A stretch of DNA of 39,322 bases from an uncultured Collinsella sp. (GCA_905199225.1 CAJKFS010000022.1:1-39322), one strand, 5' to 3'; counted from the stretch's first letter, positions 14,646-23,632 are shown. Translations and numbers: made by a program. The notes: generated by a model from the letters alone, not told the origin.

Positions 14646-16898
14646 TTATTTGCGCTTGCCACCGCCGTCGCCGGGACGACGGGAGTTGCCGCCGCGCTTG
14701 CCACCGCGGTTGTTGCCATAGCTGCCACGGTTATCGCGACCGCCAGAGCGACCGCCGCGGGAGCCAGCCTGGTTGCCACCACGTCCGCGGTAGCCGCCGC
14801 GGCGCTCCTCGCGGGTGTCGTCGTAGTTGCGCCAGTCATCGCGACGATCGCGGCTGGCACGCGGGTCGCGACGATCGCACGACTCGCTAGAGCGGCCAGC
14901 GCCGCTGCGGCTGCCGTTGCCACGTGCGCCCTCGCGACGCTCACCGCCGCGGCCGCCCTCGCGACCCTCGCGCTCGTCAAAGCGCCTGCCGCCGCGGGTC
15001 TCGCCGCCACGGTCACCACGCCCACCGCGGGACTCGCCGCCGCGGCGCTCGTCACGTCCGCCGCGCTCGCCATCGCGACCGGAACGACGACGGTCGCCCG
15101 AGCCGCGCTTGCCGCCGCGCGAACCACGGCCCCCGTCCTCGCGCTCAACGTGACGGCGACCGCCGCGGTCCTCGTCCTCGCGACGACGGCGATGTGCCTC
15201 GCCCTGGAACTGCTTGGCACGGCGCTCGGCACGGTTGCCGCGCGGGGCCTGCTCAGCAGCACCGTTGCGCTCCTCGGCAGCCACCTCGCGGGCCACGCTC
15301 TCAACGGCCTCATCCACGCGAGCTTGAACGCCCTCGCGCACGCGGGTCTTGCCGCCGCGCTTGGGACGGCTCGGGCGCTCGCCGTCGCTGCGGCGCTCGT
15401 CGCGACCGCGGTTGGAACGACCGGCAACATCGCCGTAGTCGTCGCCGTTGCGCTTGCCGTCGCGACGTGCCTGCTCAAGCTTCTTCTTGCTCTTGGACTT
15501 GCCGCGCTTGGTCTTCTTCTTCACCTTAAAGGCCGCAGGGTCGCGCTCGGGGTCAACCGCGGGCGGATTGGGACCCACATGCAGGTCACCGGCCTCGTAG
15601 ATGTCGGCGGTCTTGTCCATGAGCTTCTCGATCTCGTAGAACTCGTCAACGTCCTGCTCGGTCACAAACGTGATGGCCCAGCCCAGCTCACCGGCGCGGC
15701 CCGTACGGCCAATACGGTGGATGTAGTCGGTCGGCTCGGCCGGCACGTCAAAGTTCACGACGTAGCGCACGTCACTGATGTCGATGCCGCGGGCAAGCAC
15801 GTCGGTTGCCACCAGCACGTCGACGGTACCGTCGCGGAAGGCCGAAAGCGCACGCTCGCGCTGCGCCTGGCTGCGGTTGCCGTGAATCGCGGCGGCCTTG
15901 ATGCCCTTGCGCTCCAGACGACGGCAGCAGCTGTCGGCGCGGTGCTTGGTGCGCATAAAGACGATCGTGCGCTCCGGGCCCTCCTTCTTGAGGAACTCGG
16001 GCAACAGGTTATTCTTGGCCTCGATGGACACCGGGAACACAAACTGATCGACGGTGTCGGCGGTCGACGTGGCGGGCGCGATCTCCACGCGAGCCGGATC
16101 GCTCACCAGGTCGGTGATCTCGCCCACGGCCTCCTCGTCGAGCGTCGCCGAGAACAGCAGCGTCTGGCGCTCGGCCGGCGTCTCGCGCACAATGCGGCGG
16201 ACGGCGGGCAAAAAGCCCATGTCGAGCATGCGGTCGGCCTCGTCCAGCACCAGCACCTTGACCTCGTCCAGGTGGCAGGCGCCCTGCTCGATCAGATCGA
16301 CCAAACGGCCCGGCGTAGCGACCAGGATGTCACAGCCGTACTTGAGCGCCGCGGTCTGCGGCTTGTAGCTCACGCCGCCCACGACGGTCACGGCGACATG
16401 GCCAGTGACGTCGGCAATCTTGCTCGCGACCTCGTCGATCTGCTGGGCAAGCTCGCGCGTGGGGGTGATGACGAGCATCAAGGGACCGCGACCGTTGCCC
16501 TCGGGCTTCTTGGCGCCGCGACGGCGGTTGCGACCGCCACGCTCGCGCACGGGCTTGGGCGGAGCGATGTGCTCCAGGTTGTTCATGGTCGGCAGCAAGA
16601 AGGCGGCCGTCTTGCCGGTGCCGGTCTGAGCAGCGGCAAGCAGGTCGCGGCCCTCGAGCACCACGGGGATCGAGCCAGCCTGGACAGGCGTGGGCGCCGT
16701 GTAGCCCAGGTTCTCGATAGCACGAAGCATCTCGTCCGAAAGGCCCAGCTCGTCAAAGGCGGGCAGGCTCTCGGTAGCGGACTCGACGGTCTGGGCAGCA
16801 TTGGCCTCATCGGCGGCATCGAAGGCAGCCTGGGTCATGGCCTCGCGGGCCTCGTCCAGAATCTCGGCGTCCGTGACGTCGGATACAGAATTACGCAT
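14646..16898 (-). CDS. DEAD-box RNA helicase with long RG-rich tail
   Basis: 750 aa ATP-dependent RNA helicase of the DeaD/CshA/RhlE class. Motifs in order: Q motif (FDELGLSDEMLRAIENLGY), Walker A AQTGTGKT (90-97), Ia PTRELAQQ, DEAD (219-222), SAT, ATDVLARGID and HRIGRTGRAG. A basic insert, GGRNRRRGAKKPEGNGRG, sits between motifs I and Ia. From about residue 450 the protein is a low-complexity Arg/Gly/Asp/Glu/Lys tail of some 300 residues, far longer than in typical bacterial helicases, and probably disordered and RNA-binding. ATG at 16898 has AAGGA upstream. Likely roles are ribosome assembly or RNA turnover. The near-perfect periodicity of the tail creates very long false open frames on the opposite strand. 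Confidence 0.96.
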   Translation of the reverse strand: MRNSVSDVTDAEILDEAREAMTQAAFDAADEANAAQTVESATESLPAFDELGLSDEMLRAIENLGYTAPTPVQAGSIPVVLEGRDLLAAAQTGTGKTAAFLLPTMNNLEHIAPPKPVRERGGRNRRRGAKKPEGNGRGPLMLVITPTRELAQQIDEVASKIADVTGHVAVTVVGGVSYKPQTAALKYGCDILVATPGRLVDLIEQGACHLDEVKVLVLDEADRMLDMGFLPAVRRIVRETPAERQTLLFSATLDEEAVGEITDLVSDPARVEIAPATSTADTVDQFVFPVSIEAKNNLLPEFLKKEGPERTIVFMRTKHRADSCCRRLERKGIKAAAIHGNRSQAQRERALSAFRDGTVDVLVATDVLARGIDISDVRYVVNFDVPAEPTDYIHRIGRTGRAGELGWAITFVTEQDVDEFYEIEKLMDKTADIYEAGDLHVGPNPPAVDPERDPAAFKVKKKTKRGKSKSKKKLEQARRDGKRNGDDYGDVAGRSNRGRDERRSDGERPSRPKRGGKTRVREGVQARVDEAVESVAREVAAEERNGAAEQAPRGNRAERRAKQFQGEAHRRRREDEDRGGRRHVEREDGGRGSRGGKRGSGDRRRSGRDGERGGRDERRGGESRGGRGDRGGETRGGRRFDEREGREGGRGGERREGARGNGSRSGAGRSSESCDRRDPRASRDRRDDWRNYDDTREERRGGYRGRGGNQAGSRGGRSGGRDNRGSYGNNRGGKRGGNSRRPGDGGGKRK

Positions 16899-17169
16899 AT
16901 GTTGTTGTTCCTTATCTGCACGCGCAATGGGCACGGCATGCGGCCGCGCGGGCGTGCTTGGTAGTGCGCTAATACATACAAAAACAGGTGCGCACAGAGA
17001 GGACGTTGCTCAGCACGCTGGCGATCGCTTTGGCAGCCCTATCACGCGCCGTCCAGACGCAGCAGCTCTAAGCGATGGAGCAGATTCGCCGCCGGTTAGT
17101 ATACCCGCACTCCGTATGCCCCCACGTAAACCACAGATGACGAGGCGGACGGGGCGGGCCTGGCCGATT
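16899..17169. other. Helicase upstream region, no gene seen
   Basis: Contains the promoter and leader side of the helicase gene; no convincing hexamer pair was identified and no RNA structure or gene is supported. Confidence 0.4.
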
Positions 17170-17226
17170 GTCTCAATCTGTAACAGATGCAGGGCAAAAC
17201 CGGGTCCAAATGTTACAGAACAAGAC
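17170..17226. repeat. Family A palindromic element, copy 1
   Basis: GTCTCAATCTGTAACA - 26 nt - GTTACAGAACAAGAC. Lies 180 nt upstream of the FHA gene. The interior starts with GATGCAGG and differs from all other copies. The right arm has AAC where most copies read TCG. Confidence 0.9.
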
Positions 17227-17405
17227 AGAGGGGGATTTCCGTCCAGTCCAAACCAAATCTCTCAGTCTTCCTGCAATTTCGAACATGTGGCCTATAATGT
17301 TGCTTTGGTTACGCTGTATATTGCGCAGCCATTTAATACGTCGCCCACCGGGAGCCATTAATTCCTATCGCCATATTGGCTAGGAAGCAATCAAAGGAGG
17401 TATCC

Positions 17406-18368
17406 GTGGCAGCAGAGACGCCTTGCTCGGTCCTCTATAACGATATCCGCTCGTTCGGCGGTCTTAAACATCTCGAGATCGCCCGAATGCTCATCAATGG
17501 AAACTCTTATCTCGGCAGTACCCTGCTCGAGAAATGCTCTTCCAACCGCTCGTATCTCACCCGTTACATCGTCCATCGCAAGCCTGACCAGTGCGCGCCC
17601 GCCATCTACAGCGACTTTACCGTCACCACGCTCAACCTTTCCGCGGCAATCTGCAGCAAGCTCGGCGGCGGCGAGTCCGCCTATCGGGCAATCGCCGAGC
17701 ACTATCGCGGTCCGGCCGCCAACGAAATGATGTCGGCTCTCGCCAGCTACAAGCTGGACAGCCGCCTATATGCAAATGCCCTCAATCGCATCGACAACTT
17801 TGACGGCAATGCCGTGCGTGAGAAAAGCACACTTTACCTTATGCTCTTTGTGGCAACGGGGGCGCTCGCCGATCCCGTTCAGGGCGTGGCCACCGTCGAG
17901 CGCTTTTGCGACAGCAAGACGGGTGGGCACTTTGGCACCACCGAAACTACCGTCGGACGTGGCTTTATGGGCAGTCTGGATCAGCCGCACGCCGTCGCTC
18001 CCAACCTCGGTCTGCTCAGGACACATGCCGACAACTGCGTCGACATGCAAATCCATCCCCTCACACGCGATCCGCGTGGCACGGTAATTGGATCCTTGCC
18101 CAAAACCTCGCCCAGCATCACCGATGTGGGCGCCGACGCATCGCGCGAACATCTTCGCATTTGGCTTGAGGGTGAGCACTGGTACGCCCAGGGCCTTGGA
18201 TCGACCAACGGCACGGTGCTCGAATCGGGCGCGGGCGACGGCGATATCGTAATCGAGCCGCCGCGCGACCTACGCGAGCCCGGCAAGATCTATCCCCCAG
18301 TGGAAATCGAAAACAGCGACAGGCTCCATCTGGGTCTCTACACGACATTCCTTGTCATTGTGGACTAG
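17406..18368 (+). CDS. FHA-domain protein
   Basis: 320-aa soluble protein. The N-terminal ~220 residues are unrecognised and probably mostly helical. The C-terminal ~100 residues are a forkhead-associated domain, a phosphothreonine-peptide reader, with the core residues in SREHLRIW (Ser246-His249) and GSTNGT (265-270). GTG at 17406 is chosen because a near-ideal AAAGGAGG ends 5 nt before it. A TATAAT hexamer at 17293-17298 may be the promoter -10. The gene is followed by its own terminator and then by a membrane Ser/Thr kinase, so the FHA domain is a plausible reader of that kinase's phosphorylation. The pair is bracketed by two family A palindromes. Confidence 0.88.
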   Translation: MAAETPCSVLYNDIRSFGGLKHLEIARMLINGNSYLGSTLLEKCSSNRSYLTRYIVHRKPDQCAPAIYSDFTVTTLNLSAAICSKLGGGESAYRAIAEHYRGPAANEMMSALASYKLDSRLYANALNRIDNFDGNAVREKSTLYLMLFVATGALADPVQGVATVERFCDSKTGGHFGTTETTVGRGFMGSLDQPHAVAPNLGLLRTHADNCVDMQIHPLTRDPRGTVIGSLPKTSPSITDVGADASREHLRIWLEGEHWYAQGLGSTNGTVLESGAGDGDIVIEPPRDLREPGKIYPPVEIENSDRLHLGLYTTFLVIVD

Positions 18369-18371
18369 CGC

Positions 18372-18413
18372 GGACGGCGATCGAAAGACGGTCGCCGTCC
18401 GTCTTTCGTCTTC
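18372..18413 (+). terminator. Terminator between the FHA and kinase genes
   Basis: GGACGGCGATC-gaaagac-GGTCGCCGTCC followed by GTCTTTCGTCTTCT. Strong stem with a moderate T-rich tail, 3 nt after the FHA stop; it may allow partial read-through into the kinase gene. Confidence 0.8.
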
Positions 18414-18539
18414 TACCTTCTGCGTCGTAAACGACAATGCTCAGCGGTATACGTGGGCAGTGCGGCTATCATGGTACTTTACCGATATCCGCACTGCTCG
18501 CGTAAACGTGCGGCAACCCATGCCAGACAAAGGAACGCC

Positions 18540-20624
18540 ATGGATACTACCGATAGCGCCTATGGCGACAAACTCGTCCGTCTCGATACGTTCGATACCG
18601 CCGTGGCGGTCGACCCCAGCGCCGAGGACGACGCCAAGCGTCGGTTTATGACGCTTATTCTCCAGACGGCCCACCGCAACAACGGCAACATCGGGCACGT
18701 GCTGCGCGCGACCAACACGAGCGGCGAGGTCTTTGCCGTCAAGCTACTCAAGGACAATGCCATCCTTTCCGGCCAAGCCCCCGACCGCTCCGCCGAGCAA
18801 TCGGCAGCGCACCTGGCCAGCACCGCCGCGCTGTTCGAGGAGTACCGTCATCTGTGTACCGTCTCGCACCTGCGCGGATTTCCGCGCGTCTATGGCTACG
18901 GATCGTGCGAGGATGACCCTCTCATCCTCATGGAGTGGGTCGAGGGCACCTCGCTCAAGCAGGCGCTGCCCCTGCTTCCGCACGACGCCTCGGGCGGGCT
19001 GACCACCCAGATGGTCGCCGCCGTCGGAAACGCCGTGCTTCGTGCGCTCTTGATGACCCAAGGCCTCGTGAATCCGGTCGTCCATCGCGACCTGTCGCCT
19101 GCCAATATCATGTTCCGCACCACCAGCCGAACACTCGAGCAGCAGATTGCCGATTGTTCCTTTGACCCCTGCCTCATCGACATGGGCTCCGCGACCATGG
19201 CTCTCGGCGACGACACGATCACCCGGCGCGCCGACATCTGGCGCTTTGCCACACCCGCATACGCCGCGCCCGAGATGCTCACGCAGGATATCGAAGGCAT
19301 CGCGGCTCTTCGCCGTTCGCCGGCAATCGATGTCTACGCGCTTTCGAGCATTCTGTACCAGCTCTACAGCGGTCGCAAACCGTTTGACTTTGAGTCGACG
19401 GACGCCACTGCAACCGGCTCGTTCTATCTCGTAAAGACCAAGACCAAGCCGGCGCCGCTCGAGCCGCGCTGCGAGGGCGATGAAGCGCTCGTCCAAATCA
19501 TCATGAAGGGTCTCTCAGTCGAGCAGTGCGATCGTCCCACCGAGCAGCAGATGCTCGAGGTGCTCTCGGCATACCTCACTGATGCCGAATCCGAGGGCCG
19601 CGAAGGCACAGGAGACGAGGCCGCGATTGATATCGATTCTGGCACGCACCTTAAGGTCGACGTCGCCGGCGAGCGCGCACGAGAGATCCTGAATCAGGCC
19701 CGCCACGATGCCATGACCCGCCGCCGCTTTATTATCGGCGGCGCTATCGCAGCCGTTGCGGGGCTCAGCGTTATCGGGGCGGCAACCCATGGCTTTGGCA
19801 TCCCCGACTACCTTGACGGCATCCGCGGTTCACTTGACGACTACACTTGGGATCAGCTGCAGGAGATTTCGCTCAAGATTAAGGCCGCCGAGACCCGTAG
19901 CGAGGCACGCGAGATTGCCAAGCGCTATCACCTGCTCGATGCCGATGGGCATATCCCCTATCCGTGCACCAAGCGTGTCACGCTCACCAACGGGCTGGAG
20001 GTCGGCGCGCAGCTTGTGGGCATCCGTCACGATGAGCTTCTGGACGGTACGGGCAAGGCCGGGCTGACGTTTATGTTCGACGCGGGTATTGCCGAGCGCA
20101 ACGCTGCAGCTGAACCGCCGAGCGCCGGCTGGGCAGATTGCGAGCTGCGGAAATGGCTCAACGGCGACGGCCTTAAGCTGCTGCCCAACGAGTTGCGCGC
20201 ACTCATAAAAGGGGTCAAGAAGGTCTCGAACAATGTGGGCGCCGCCAACAGCGCATCGTGCCTGAGCGAGTTGCCCGCAACCCTTTGGCTGCCCGCCATG
20301 GTCGAGCTGTGCGGTACGCAACCGTCCGATTCGTTTGCCGAGGACTATCACTACCTGGCAGACATCTACAACGGCGAGGGCAAGGAGTATCAGCTCTTCC
20401 GCGAGCTCAAGGTAAGTCCGTATACCACGAACGAGATGCTGGTTCGCCAGTGGAAGGGCAAGGACACCTGCTGGTGGGAGCGCACGGTGAGCCCCGACTC
20501 ATCGGAGACCGAAGGCACGCTCTACATAAACCGTGTGGGCCACGACGGCGACGCCTTTACGTACGCAACGCCTGCGGACAAGCCAAACAAGCTAACCTGC
20601 GTGATCCCCGGGTTCTGCATCTAG
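18540..20624 (+). CDS. Membrane Ser/Thr protein kinase with extracellular DUF6273-like domain
   Basis: 694 aa. Cytoplasmic kinase domain (about 35-330): catalytic Lys68 in FAVKLL, hinge LMEWVEGTSLKQAL, catalytic loop HRDLSPANIM with Asp184, and metal-binding Asp214 in DMG, replacing the usual DFG. An activation segment ends in ATPAYAAPEM, and YALSSILYQLYSGRKPF follows. The glycine-rich loop is degenerate (NNGNIGHVLRA). A single membrane segment at about 398-418 (FIIGGAIAAVAGLSVIGAA) follows Arg-Arg-Arg. The outside region ends in a DUF6273-like domain (CELRKWLNGDG, DTCWWERT, GFCI). ATG at 18540 is preceded by AAAGGA. Probably senses an external cue and phosphorylates Ser/Thr; its partner is likely the FHA protein upstream. 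Confidence 0.92.
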   Translation: MDTTDSAYGDKLVRLDTFDTAVAVDPSAEDDAKRRFMTLILQTAHRNNGNIGHVLRATNTSGEVFAVKLLKDNAILSGQAPDRSAEQSAAHLASTAALFEEYRHLCTVSHLRGFPRVYGYGSCEDDPLILMEWVEGTSLKQALPLLPHDASGGLTTQMVAAVGNAVLRALLMTQGLVNPVVHRDLSPANIMFRTTSRTLEQQIADCSFDPCLIDMGSATMALGDDTITRRADIWRFATPAYAAPEMLTQDIEGIAALRRSPAIDVYALSSILYQLYSGRKPFDFESTDATATGSFYLVKTKTKPAPLEPRCEGDEALVQIIMKGLSVEQCDRPTEQQMLEVLSAYLTDAESEGREGTGDEAAIDIDSGTHLKVDVAGERAREILNQARHDAMTRRRFIIGGAIAAVAGLSVIGAATHGFGIPDYLDGIRGSLDDYTWDQLQEISLKIKAAETRSEAREIAKRYHLLDADGHIPYPCTKRVTLTNGLEVGAQLVGIRHDELLDGTGKAGLTFMFDAGIAERNAAAEPPSAGWADCELRKWLNGDGLKLLPNELRALIKGVKKVSNNVGAANSASCLSELPATLWLPAMVELCGTQPSDSFAEDYHYLADIYNGEGKEYQLFRELKVSPYTTNEMLVRQWKGKDTCWWERTVSPDSSETEGTLYINRVGHDGDAFTYATPADKPNKLTCVIPGFCI

Positions 20625-20666
20625 GCGGCGGGCGTCTTGCCGCGACGGGACCCCTCCCCGGCAATT

Positions 20667-20723
20667 GTCTCGATCTGTAACAGTTAGAGGTCATTTTCCC
20701 TGCTAGATGTTACAGATTGAGAT
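20667..20723. repeat. Family A palindromic element, copy 2
   Basis: GTCTCGATCTGTAACA - 26 nt - GTTACAGATTGAGAT, 42 nt after the kinase stop. A separate degraded half-arm (ATCTGTAAC) is seen at 20763-20771. Confidence 0.9.
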
Positions 20724-20797
20724 GATTGGTTGGGACGGTCCATCGGCCAACCATCCATCCTCATCTGTAACGAAATCTCATACATTTCTTTCTGTAC

Positions 20798-20830
20798 TGG
20801 ACACCCCCAGGGGGTATGGGTGTATAGTAT
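20798..20830 (+). promoter_or_regulatory. copA promoter with CsoR-type copper operator
   Basis: A perfect palindrome ACCCCC-A-GGGGGT (20803-20815) matches the G/C-tract design of CsoR operators. It sits between TGGACA (-35-like, 20798-20803) and TATAGT (-10-like, 20823-20828), spaced by 19 nt. It lies 60 nt upstream of copA, and the same operon encodes a CsoR protein, so copper-relieved repression is the natural reading. Confidence 0.8.
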
Positions 20831-20875
20831 CGGCAGGTTAACATTTCCGACACTACGTCACAGAAAGGAGAAGCC

Positions 20876-23215
20876 ATGGCTCAAGATAAGTTTGACGTGG
20901 GCGGCATGACGTGCGCCGCGTGCCAAGCGCACGTGGACCGTGCCGTCAGCAAGCTCGACGGCGTCGAGAGCGTCGCGGTCAATCTGCTCGCCGGCTCTAT
21001 GCTGGTGGACTACGACCCTGCGCAGGTCTCCCCCGACGATATCTGCACCGCTGTCGATCGCGCTGGCTACTCGGCCTCGCCCATCAGCACGGGCACCGAC
21101 GCTGTCCAAAGCGGCAGCTCGCAGGCCAGGTCTGGCGTCACCCATATGGAGTCGCCGACCAAAAAGTTGGAGGCCGCCGCCTCTGCCATGCGCACCCGCC
21201 TCATCGTCTCGATCGTATTCCTTGTCCCACTGTTCTACATAGGCATGGGGCACATGCTCGGCTGGCCGCTGCCCGGCATCTTCACCGACCACACCCACAG
21301 CATGACGCTCGCGCTCACCGAGCTCGTCCTGCTCATTCCCATCGTCTACGTCAACGACGCGTACTTTATCAACGGGTTTAAATCACTCGCGCACGGCGCG
21401 CCCACCATGGACGCCCTCATTGCCGTGGGCGCCACCGCCTCCATCGCCCGGTCGCTCTACGCCATGTTCATCATGGCCGACCAACTAGCCGCGGGTCAGG
21501 TCCACGAGGCCATGATGACGAGCATGGACAATCTGTATTTTGAAAGCGCCGGCACGATCTTGTCGCTCGTCACCGTGGGCAAATACCTCGAGACGCGCAG
21601 CAAGTCCAAAACCGGCGGCGCCATCGAGGCGCTCATTGACCTGGCGCCAAAGACCGCGACCGTCGTGGCCGAGGACGGTACCGAGGCCACCGTCGACGTC
21701 GATGCTATTCTGCCCGGCCAGGTGCTGCGTGTGCGCCCCGGCGAGTCCATCCCCGTCGATGGCGTGGTGCTCAAGGGCAGCTCGGCCGTGGACGAAAGTG
21801 CGCTGACCGGCGAATCCATTCCCGTGGAGAAGACCGCCGGCGACACTGTCAACGCGGCCACGGTCAACCGCACGGGCTCGTTTACCTTCCGCGCCACGCG
21901 TGTGGGTGCCGACACGTCGCTCGCCAAGATTATCCAGCTCGTCGAGGACGCCAACGCCACCAAGGCGCCCATCGCCCGCATGGCCGACAAGGTCGCCGGC
22001 GTGTTCGTGCCCGTGGTGTTTGTAATCTCTGCCGTAACTTTTGTGGCGTGGATGGTGCTGACCGGAAGCGTCAACGAAGCGCTCACCTCCGCCGTCGCCG
22101 TACTGGTGATCAGCTGCCCGTGCGCGCTGGGCCTGGCCACGCCCGTCGCCATTATGGTCGGCACCGGCAAGGGCGCCGAGATGGGCATTCTGTTCAAGAG
22201 CGCCGAGGCGTTGGAGAACCTGCGCAGCGTGGGCACCGTGGTGCTCGATAAGACGGGCACGGTCACCCGCGGCAAGCCTGCCGTGACCGATATCGTGGTA
22301 GCCACGCGCGCTGACGGCTCGCCCGCCATGAGCGAAAAGGCACTGCTCAAGTTGGCCGCCGCGTTGGAGCGCTCGAGCGAGCACCCGCTGGCCGAGGCGA
22401 TTATGACCGAGTGCGAGACACGCGGGATCGTCGCGCGCATGGTCGAGGACTTTACTGCCGTGCCCGGGCGAGGCGTTACGGCGCGCGAAGGGCAAAACGC
22501 CATTGCAGCCGGCAACGTACGCCTGATGGACGAGCTGGGCGTTACCGTGCCCGCGGGTCTTGCCGAACAATTTGCCGCCGAGGGCAAGACGCCGCTGTTC
22601 TTTGCCAAGAACGGCGAGCTTGCTGGCACCATTGCCGTGGCTGACGAGGTCAAGGAGACGAGCGCCGAGGCCATCGCCGCACTGCGCTCACTTGGCGTCG
22701 ATGTACGCATGCTCACCGGCGACAACCGCGTGACGGCCGAGGCCATCGCCCGACGCGTGGGACTGACCAGCGAGCAGGTCATCGCCGACGTGCTTCCCGC
22801 CGACAAGGAGCGCCACGTGCGCGAGCTGCAGGATGCGGGCAGTAAGGTCGCCATGGTGGGCGACGGCATCAACGATTCCCCCGCCCTGGCGCGCGCCGAC
22901 GTGGGCCTTGCTATCGGCACCGGCGCCGACATCGCCAAGGAGGGCGCCGACGTGGTACTCATGCGCAGCGACCTCATGGACGTCGCCCGCGCCATCGAGC
23001 TTTCGCGCGCCACGATCCGCAACATCAAGCAGGACCTGTTCTGGGCGCTGTTCTACAACGGCATCGGCATTCCGCTCGCCGCGGGCGTGTTCTTCCCCCT
23101 CACGGGCTGGCAACTCTCGCCGATGTTTGGCGCCGCGGCCATGAGCCTGTCGAGCGTATGCGTCGTAAGCAACGCTCTGCGCCTAAAATCCTTTAAGCCC
23201 AAAGTGGCAAAATAG
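20876..23215 (+). CDS. copA: Copper-translocating P1B-type ATPase
   Basis: 779 aa, exports Cu(I) from the cytoplasm at the expense of ATP. One N-terminal heavy-metal-associated domain with GGMTCAAC (Cys13, Cys16). Then eight membrane segments, with the ion-path motif CPC (Cys414, Cys416), the actuator TGES, phosphorylation site DKTGT (Asp458), SSEHP for nucleotide binding and GDGIND. ATG at 20876 with AAAGGAG upstream. First gene of copA-copZ-csoR behind a CsoR-type operator. The CPC and CxxC motifs favour copper (or silver) over zinc or cadmium. Confidence 0.97.
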   Translation: MAQDKFDVGGMTCAACQAHVDRAVSKLDGVESVAVNLLAGSMLVDYDPAQVSPDDICTAVDRAGYSASPISTGTDAVQSGSSQARSGVTHMESPTKKLEAAASAMRTRLIVSIVFLVPLFYIGMGHMLGWPLPGIFTDHTHSMTLALTELVLLIPIVYVNDAYFINGFKSLAHGAPTMDALIAVGATASIARSLYAMFIMADQLAAGQVHEAMMTSMDNLYFESAGTILSLVTVGKYLETRSKSKTGGAIEALIDLAPKTATVVAEDGTEATVDVDAILPGQVLRVRPGESIPVDGVVLKGSSAVDESALTGESIPVEKTAGDTVNAATVNRTGSFTFRATRVGADTSLAKIIQLVEDANATKAPIARMADKVAGVFVPVVFVISAVTFVAWMVLTGSVNEALTSAVAVLVISCPCALGLATPVAIMVGTGKGAEMGILFKSAEALENLRSVGTVVLDKTGTVTRGKPAVTDIVVATRADGSPAMSEKALLKLAAALERSSEHPLAEAIMTECETRGIVARMVEDFTAVPGRGVTAREGQNAIAAGNVRLMDELGVTVPAGLAEQFAAEGKTPLFFAKNGELAGTIAVADEVKETSAEAIAALRSLGVDVRMLTGDNRVTAEAIARRVGLTSEQVIADVLPADKERHVRELQDAGSKVAMVGDGINDSPALARADVGLAIGTGADIAKEGADVVLMRSDLMDVARAIELSRATIRNIKQDLFWALFYNGIGIPLAAGVFFPLTGWQLSPMFGAAAMSLSSVCVVSNALRLKSFKPKVAK

Positions 23216-23243
23216 GATCACCATTAAGTCCATTTAGAACGGG

Positions 23244-23337
23244 TTTTCCAGGTGCCCGAGATTGACCTGAAAGAGGAGCGACGCGTACTTTGGTACGCGA
23301 GCGACGGCTTGAAGGTCAAGGTCGGGTGCCTGGGAAA
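23244..23337 (+). ncRNA. Structured copA-copZ intercistronic element
   Basis: Three nested helices, read as RNA. The outer arm 23244-23259 pairs with 23322-23337 over 16 bp with no mismatch if three G-U wobbles are allowed. A 2x2 internal loop leads to TTGACCT (23262-23268) pairing with AGGTCAA (23313-23319). A symmetric 13/13 internal loop leads to CGCGTAC (23282-23288) and GTACGCG (23293-23299) closed by a tetraloop. The element fills most of the 147-nt copA-copZ gap and ends 25 nt before copZ. It could tune copZ translation or mRNA stability, or be a mobile palindromic element. No known RNA class was recognised. Confidence 0.6.
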
Positions 23338-23362
23338 GCCGACACAACAGAGAGGAATACCC

Positions 23363-23584
23363 ATGCGTTTCACAATTAAGACTTCCGGCCTTATGTGCGG
23401 CCACTGCGACGCCACCGTCGAGACGGCGTTGCTCAACGTGGCCGGCGTGACCGACGCCGACGCCGATCACGAGACTCAGACCGTACAGGTGGAGTGCGCC
23501 GACACCGTGACCGCTGAGCAGCTCGCTGCCGCCGTCGAGGGCGCCGGCGAGAAGTTCCACGCCCTGTCCGTGACCGCCGCGTAG
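23363..23584 (+). CDS. copZ: Copper chaperone CopZ-like HMA protein
   Basis: 73-aa single heavy-metal-associated domain, the size of CopZ/Atx1 chaperones, with metal motif LMCGHC (Cys12, Cys15) and the beta-alpha-beta pattern (VETALLNVAGVTDADAD...LAAAVEGAG). Delivers Cu(I) to CopA and to the CsoR sensor in the cytoplasm. The usual MxCxxC methionine is present. ATG at 23363 is preceded by GAGAGGA. It lies between copA and csoR on the same strand; the long structured spacer upstream is unusual for a gene pair of this kind. Confidence 0.93.
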   Translation: MRFTIKTSGLMCGHCDATVETALLNVAGVTDADADHETQTVQVECADTVTAEQLAAAVEGAGEKFHALSVTAA

Positions 23585-23632
23585 CAGCTACCAGAAGCAT
23601 TCGACCCCATCGACCAGAAACGAGGACCCGCC

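Noticed and set aside
14637..16964. 775-codon open frame opposite the DEAD-box helicase, Ala/Val/Leu-rich
   Set aside because: It mirrors the helicase codons (Arg/Gly-rich sense gives Ala/Pro-rich antisense), has no ribosome site or family pattern, and the helicase frame has every expected motif.
20763..20780. A twelfth copy of the 57-bp palindrome near the copA promoter
   Set aside because: Only a left half-arm (ATCTGTAAC) is present with no matching right arm; at most a decayed remnant.
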